Origin: Isoetes taiwanensis
Lineage: Eukaryota > Streptophyta > Lycopodiopsida > Isoetales > Isoetaceae
Direction: 5' to 3'
NCBI GenBank assembly: GCA_021234155.1
Contig: JAJEKV010000046.1
Location: 7,013,012 to 7,077,011 of the forward strand
DNA length: 64,000 nucleotides
Every line of letters starts with the position of its first letter. The first letter of the stretch is position 1. Below are positions 58,001 to 64,000 of the stretch, one piece after another. The notes beneath the pieces were generated by a model. That model did not search any database and was not told where the DNA came from. It saw only the letters and a list, made by a program, of their open reading frames with translations. The position numbers were made by a program, and so were the translations under genes.

Positions 58001-60380
58001 CTGTATTTGAATTTCAACTTTGATGCTTGTTTTAGCTCTAAAATGTTTGATTTTAGCTCTCCTTGATTTCCGGCCCTTTCTTCAAAGAGACTTCTCTCGA
58101 TTTGAATATATGCAGGGAACCCTTGACCGCCCAAGATCCAGGCAACTATTAGCTGCAAAACGGTACACCACTTGCAACTTGGATGATATGTTTAAGATCA
58201 AAGCAGGAATACGGCAACACTTGCTATTTATTCTCTTATTTTCTTACATGCAACACTTGGAGGTGGAATGAATTGAAGAGCCATTCAAAGCGTCCCCCCG
58301 CCGAAAGGTAAAGTTTCCATTTTGTTATGTTAATTCCTTTGTGTTTTTATGATTAGCCTTCTTTCCCTTTTGCTCTTTGTTTGGAGCTGAAACTGCTGTT
58401 GATATTTAGACCAGATTAAGAGTTTCTTCGTGTGGTCTTTCATGTGAGATTTTATTTGCTGTGGTTCGATACAGGTTTATGAAGAATTTAAGAATGCTAA
58501 ACTTTCTTGTGGCAAACATTTGCTAGCAGCAAATATGGCAGTCATCAAATGATGGCTATCACAAATCGAGCATGTTGGCTGTGTTCTCAGGCATGTATTA
58601 CACTGCAAGACACTACTGACTTTTGGCTCATGCTCTGTGGCAAATCTTTTATCCTTCCTCCTGCTATGATTTTTAGGATCTGTTTTTTGCAAGGTCTTGG
58701 GACTATATCTGCGTTTGCTTAAATAATGATAAACAGTACTTTCGCAAGAGCAGGATGTCATGCTCAAGGTAGTTGCACGTTTTTAGACAATACGTCTTAT
58801 ACATGTATGTTTGTTTCTATTCAGGGGTTTCTTTGAGCTATTGATCCAATAACATGAAATTAAATCAAGAAGATGGCTGCAGCAAGCAGGTTCCAACTAT
58901 TGATATATACGATTCTGTTGGCAGAGCTTTTTAAGGCATACACGATTTATTTGTTAAGACCTGTATGTAGCTAAGTTATGTATTTTGAGATCTCTACTAG
59001 AGGTAACAAAATCCATATTGTTTCAGCTTATAAATAGCCAGTTGTTTGCTTCCCAAGCTTATTATTTACATACTGGGGTTTAGGAAGTTATTTTGGTGCA
59101 TCTATGCTTGACATCATACAGATGCGATGATGATGTGATTTAGATGCCAATGTGGTTTATATCCAGCAAGGTATTCCTTCTTTCCTTTCTTGGTTCTTTG
59201 TTCTATATTTTTGTCCAGAATTTTTGTCGAAGCTGCTGGATGGGCTTCGACATTTGGAAATATTACTGGCATTTGGTCTTGGGGATTGGTCGTGTTTAAT
59301 TCTACGCCACAGCATTGGTATACGTGACTTGCTCCCTATCTATAATGTATGACTGCTTTAATAGAAGGAAGTACAGGTCTGCTCCAGCTCCATTATGTAT
59401 GGTTTCTCTCTTAGGCCATGTTTACTATAGGCTGCACATGATGTTTATGTGAAGTATCGATTAACTACACTTATTAATGTCTAATTGTTATTTGCTTGCA
59501 GGGACCATGGCTCTCCCACGATGCCAAGTCTATGTGCTGGTAATCTTATTCTATAGATGCCTTACAAATGCAAATGTTGACAAATGATAATGTGAGCCAC
59601 CAATGCTAATTTTTCCCTTCATATCCTTTTGTTTTGATTGTTTTGGCACCAAGCTAGCAGCCATTCCTTGGCATGCATACATCAAAGAGTAATTGGTTCA
59701 TTATCAGTGGTAGGAGCACCGCAATTTGCCTGACCATATGATATTTTCTGTCTTCCGGAGCTAGATTTACTTATCACTGGACTAGCAAAAAATCTGGCCT
59801 GCATACTTTTTGAATAGTTCGAAGGTCACACTTGAAGATCTTATTCTATTTTGCGTCTTTAATCTTGCAGAAGGATTCAGGTCGAGTGGTAACTGCTGGT
59901 TGGGCCATCTAACATAAGATATGTTTGTATGCTGAGAAAATAATAAAAACTTTTAACCTATCTATAGCTACGCCTCACGCAATATTCTCGCAAAGATATG
60001 CCGTATGAGTTGTCAAACTAGAAAATAAGTATGACTAATCTAGATTTTTGCACGTTATGATGCTTTAGGCAAGAGGCCCTTTTGGTTACCATGTGTCCTG
60101 GCATGAGGGCCATATTTTGTGTTTGATTGGGGTTTGTGATAAGCTGAAATGCAAGCAAGCAGATTCGATGGCATGATGGCCTCAGAAATGCCATTCTCCC
60201 ATTTACCCCAATTTAACACTTTCACATCGCGATAGTAGATTACCCGAATCAGAGTGCTCAAATTCTCTTCACTACACGATAATCTATGATGCCAATGTAA
60301 AATTACATTGATGAAGAAAATTGAAGTTAAACTTTAGCAATTTTAAAAATGTGATATGTGTTAAAGATGTAAATAAATCT
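55061..60380. other. Unassigned region with possible exons
   Basis: No gene can be named. Repeated GGGC(T/A)TTT.(G/A)TCTAG.CC words at 55110-55330 resemble a plant leader or element interior. Exon-like candidates are ATG at 56771 (MAGSSDSLHHNPSSSALELF, ending near a GTAAGT donor at about 56868), frames at 57575-57772 and 57788-57976, and 58114-58235 (GTLDRPRSRQLLAAKRYTT). They do not join into a recognised protein. Confidence 0.3.
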
Positions 60381-60779
60381 CCAATGTTTAACAAACGTTA
60401 TTAGTAAACATTGGAAATTTATTTAACTGTCAATGATGTGCTGTGTTAAAAATGAATAAATGTGTGATTCTTTCCTTTGCAAATGTTGTATGGATGCCAA
60501 GTGGTAGCAACTTATGTTAATGGTAATATGCTACAAATTAGAGATAAGATTAATTAAAAATGCCACAAATTGAAGATAAGGATAACTATTGAAAATAATG
60601 ATAACTAAATTAAGTTTATCGTACGACCACTTGAATGTAAATTTTAGAGATAGAATTAATTGAAAATGCCACAAATTGAAGTCTTTTGAATGTTGTACAT
60701 ACGTCACAAATCTCTTACAACCTGAACCACACACTACACGAATTGTATACTATCCTCATGAATGTTGATAAACGTTGGT

Positions 60780-61520
60780 AGAATCTCAGATTTCAAATCT
60801 TAAAGATGCAACACTTGAGGAATATGGGAATCCTGAACAACCTTCATAAAAATTTGAGTAATCTAAGAGAATGTGCATATGTCATGAGAGAATTGAGTCC
60901 CAAATAGCAAGCTCAAACCAGATACCATATGAACTGCACATTATTTGCGCAAACATATTGGGGAATCTAAAAGAATCTTGATAGAATCACGATGAATCTC
61001 AAAAGTTCTTAGTAGAATCTTAAAGAATCTAGGGGACTAGAATATTGAGGAGTTCTTCATAGAATATGTGGAATCTAAGGGAATCTTTATGTAATCTTAG
61101 AGATTCTAAAGGGAATTTAAGGGGAATCTTGAGAAATTCAGTCGTAAACATTATGCTTCCTACCTAGAGTCATTTTTAGAACTTGATGTCTTAAATTTTA
61201 AATTTTCGAAGATTTAAACCTGGAACTAAATACTATACCAAGGAATCTCGACATTAGAACTTGATGTCTTTATTTTTAAATATCCCAAATTGCAAGCTCG
61301 AACTGGATACCATTTGAAATGCACAACATTTACGTACGCATATTGGAGAATCTAAGGGCATTGTGATAGAATCTCGATGAATATTTCAATAATTTGATTG
61401 AACCTTAAAGAGTCTTGGAGAATTTGGAGGAACCCTAACGAAATCTAGGGGAGCCTTCATAGAGTATGGGGAATCTAAAGGGATATTTGTGGAATCTTTG
61501 TGAATCTTACAATAATCTAC
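60780..61520. repeat. Diverged tandem duplication rich in GAATCT words
   Basis: About 60890-61110 and 61275-61500 share a block order: CCCAAAT.GCAAGCTC, GATACCAT, ACGCATATTGG / GCAAACATATTGG, GATAGAATC.CGATGAAT, and CTTCATAGA.TATG.GGAATCTAA. The offset is about 385 bp. Within each copy the heptamer GAATCTA/GAATCTT recurs many times. Confidence 0.65.
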
Positions 61521-64000
61521 AAGTTTAGGGTTTCGAGTTTATGTTATTTAGGTTTCACATGGTATACTTTCTCACTCAAAGAAACGGTAACAGGTTATTA
61601 ATAAAGTTCTTTGCAACTTGTTGACTTTGCAAAATCTCACAACCTCTTACAGTACAACCTCTTAAGCCTACCACCTACCGGAAGGCAGGATTGGTCCCAT
61701 TCTCGGAAGTATAAGGGCTGAGAGGGTCCCTATACTACCATAAGGGCCCTCCCTGCCAACTTGATTCAAAACAATTAAATGAAAGTAGAGATCATACCTA
61801 TTTTCCATGAGTATTTGATATCACATTGTTGATGTCCAGTTTGTTGTGTACACATATTCTATGATTAATTTCAAGTTAGAGTTAAAAACTCCAGTTCACG
61901 TAGTGAACAATGTAGATTGGGAACACCCCATATTTAGCATTTTTTCTATGCATCGATGGCTTCTGGGCGTAAAAAGATACACGATGGTAGCCAACTACAT
62001 GGCTTAAGTAGTTGAGCAAAGCAATCAGATATAATGCAATGCACATAGAAAAGTCATACCTTGTTTCATTGGACTTAACAGCAAGGCTTAGCATATTACT
62101 TACATCCAGGAACATGATCTCAGAGCAGTCTCTCCCTTTAAGGTATTTTTTGGAGTATAAGATAGTTGTGTATCGCTGGTCTTGTAATACAGTCCAGAAA
62201 TGACTTTGATTGAGAGGTACAGTAGCAGACCAGCCTTGCGGGGGGTACCGATGCAATATTATTGTATCCCATGCTCATAAGTTCAGGGGTCCATTCCTCT
62301 TATCAGGATATGCTCCTTACGTCAGGGAGTAAATAACTTTGAGAACCTTCCATGGCATTTCCCTAAATATCAGCAGTGTTAGCCATATCCAGAACCAATT
62401 AATATATACATAAACATAGACCAGAAAGACTAATCATATCTGATCAGATCTTCCAAAAATATGATGCCCAGATGCTAGGATATCGTAGTGGCAGAGGGTT
62501 CCTAAGGTCTATACCAGTTAAACCAGTAATCTGAAGTCCATGAATATATAGCCAGTGTGCCTTAACCTCCCAGAGGCTAAGGCTTATCAGACCCATTATC
62601 AATCAATGGGAGACCATTAGGAACCATGCCATTATGACTTGCCATAAAGACTTATTAATATTCTATCCAGTCTTGATGATGTTTTTCAGTGCATTCAGTT
62701 ATCTCGAATAAACATTTCATTCAACAACTGCTTTAATGCATGTCTAGAACTGCCTTGCTAATACAATGATGTTGCCCATTCGGTGTGCCTTCGACGGTCA
62801 ATAGGCATGCAATATATAGTTTTAGAGCAGTATTAAATGTGCTGTTTTAAAACCAGCGATTTTATTTCGGGCACTTTCCTAATATTTTTATGTACGTACA
62901 GCCCTCTTCTCTAAAATCAGCAACGTTTAAGAGTGAGGGTTCCTGGTACTTTAGCCGTGAATTAAGATTCCTTTTCAATTTCAGTTCATTAAGACACAGT
63001 AGGCAACAAGTCTTAAATCTGCTCACAATGCACGAACTTTATCTATCGAGATAGAATAACCTGTTTTTTTTTGGGCAGTGCATTCAATAATAGACCCAAA
63101 TATCCAAATCATAACTTCCATGTACTTTGCATTGAGAATAAATAAAACGTTTTACATAAATAGCTATTTCAAAAAAGTAGAGTCAACACTTTACTGTCAT
63201 AATAGATTATCCAAAACCAGCGGATCTCAAAGGATGATTCCTTATAGCTACTCAGTTGAGCACTACTTAAGGAGGCAAAATATCATACCATTTGGCGTTG
63301 AAAGCAAAAAGACAGCAGTCTATTTGTTGATACCAAAGCACCAAAGCATCAATCTTCATATCTTCACTTTAATCAACTGAAATAGCAAGAGTAGGGAAAA
63401 GGAATCCCGGTTACCTGCACCCAAGCAAAACCACGATTAGCTTCATAAAGGTAAACGGGTTAGGGGCGTCAGGTAAGCTGTAGGATTCCATGGCTTATCG
63501 CCCTTTGCCCATAGCATGTTAGTTCAGCTAAGCAAAGCATTATGCAGAAATTAAACTTCCGTTTCCAAGCAAATTGCAAAGGCTTGAAACAGAATAATAT
63601 TGACAGATTAAGAGCAAGGATATTATGCCTTAAACCCAGATTGGCTGGAACATACTGAAATGAATGAATATAACTAGGAAATTACGATAAAGAACCTGAT
63701 TTTTTTGTATTTCTTCTGGGTCAGAATCGTCTCCAGAATCCTCCAAGCTTTTCTGAGTGCAATCATCTAGATTACCCGCATTTTTTTGTTGTTGTTATCA
63801 GACTCGTTTGTTCTAAGCTGAAGTTGCATTTTTACACTGCCCTAGCTCTGTTCCAGTGGTACAGAACCTAATAGATGGAATAACCTCGCATTGGGCTTCC
63901 GTAGCAGAAAAATCTAACAGATGGAATAGCATCGCATTGGGCTTCAAGCATGCGCACTTGGCAATACAGAGCTGTTCATCAACTTGACAAATATTGAAGT
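61521..64000. other. No gene recognised
   Basis: AT-rich sequence with only short, unsupported frames on both strands (for example minus 61882-62256). Confidence 0.45.

Overview
The window is nuclear DNA from a land plant. The evidence is spliced genes with short GT-AG introns (about 60 to 170 bp), a plant-type COBRA-like (GPI-anchored) gene, plant TKL/RLCK kinase remnants, the last exons of actin-related protein ARP4, and plant transposons (TRIM, CACTA, L1, Helitron-type ends). I cannot name the lineage. Very little looks intact: almost every recognisable gene is broken, truncated or present as a fragment.

The main structure is a large direct duplication. Copy 1 spans about 1588-19551 and copy 2 about 37766-47861. 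The order in both is: a repeat-rich leader, a COBRA-like gene on the minus strand, a short plus-strand ORF, a tandem satellite array, a MULE/FAR1-like transposase pseudogene on the minus strand, and a CACTA transposon inside that pseudogene. The copies are very similar by eye. They differ by discrete events. Copy 1 has a 381-bp TRIM-type element exactly at a COBRA-like exon border and a decayed LINE of about 7.8 kb inside its satellite. Copy 2 has lost the COBRA-like start codon, has a nonsense codon and indels, and its CACTA element is cut by a Helitron-like 5' end. Neither COBRA-like copy can therefore encode a normal protein as it stands.

Between the copies (about 19.8-37.8 kb) lie an RLCK-VII kinase fragment, a nearly full-length kinase pseudogene, an unidentified duplicated segment near 27-28 kb, a minus-strand L1-type LINE (about 28.0-33.6 kb) that contains a 44-bp-arm hairpin, and a textbook Helitron 3' end at 34241. 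To the left of copy 1 (451-1592) is an FG-repeat nucleoporin-like exon with a frameshift.

To the right of copy 2 (47862 onward) is a mosaic that starts with a Helitron-like 5' terminus. It holds a 340-bp exon-bearing unit repeated three times and the last four exons of ARP4 without the rest of that gene. A second related terminus lies at 54872. This pattern suggests gene-fragment capture by a rolling-circle transposon. The remainder (55-64 kb) is AT-rich, with a diverged tandem duplication near 60.9-61.5 kb and no gene I can identify.
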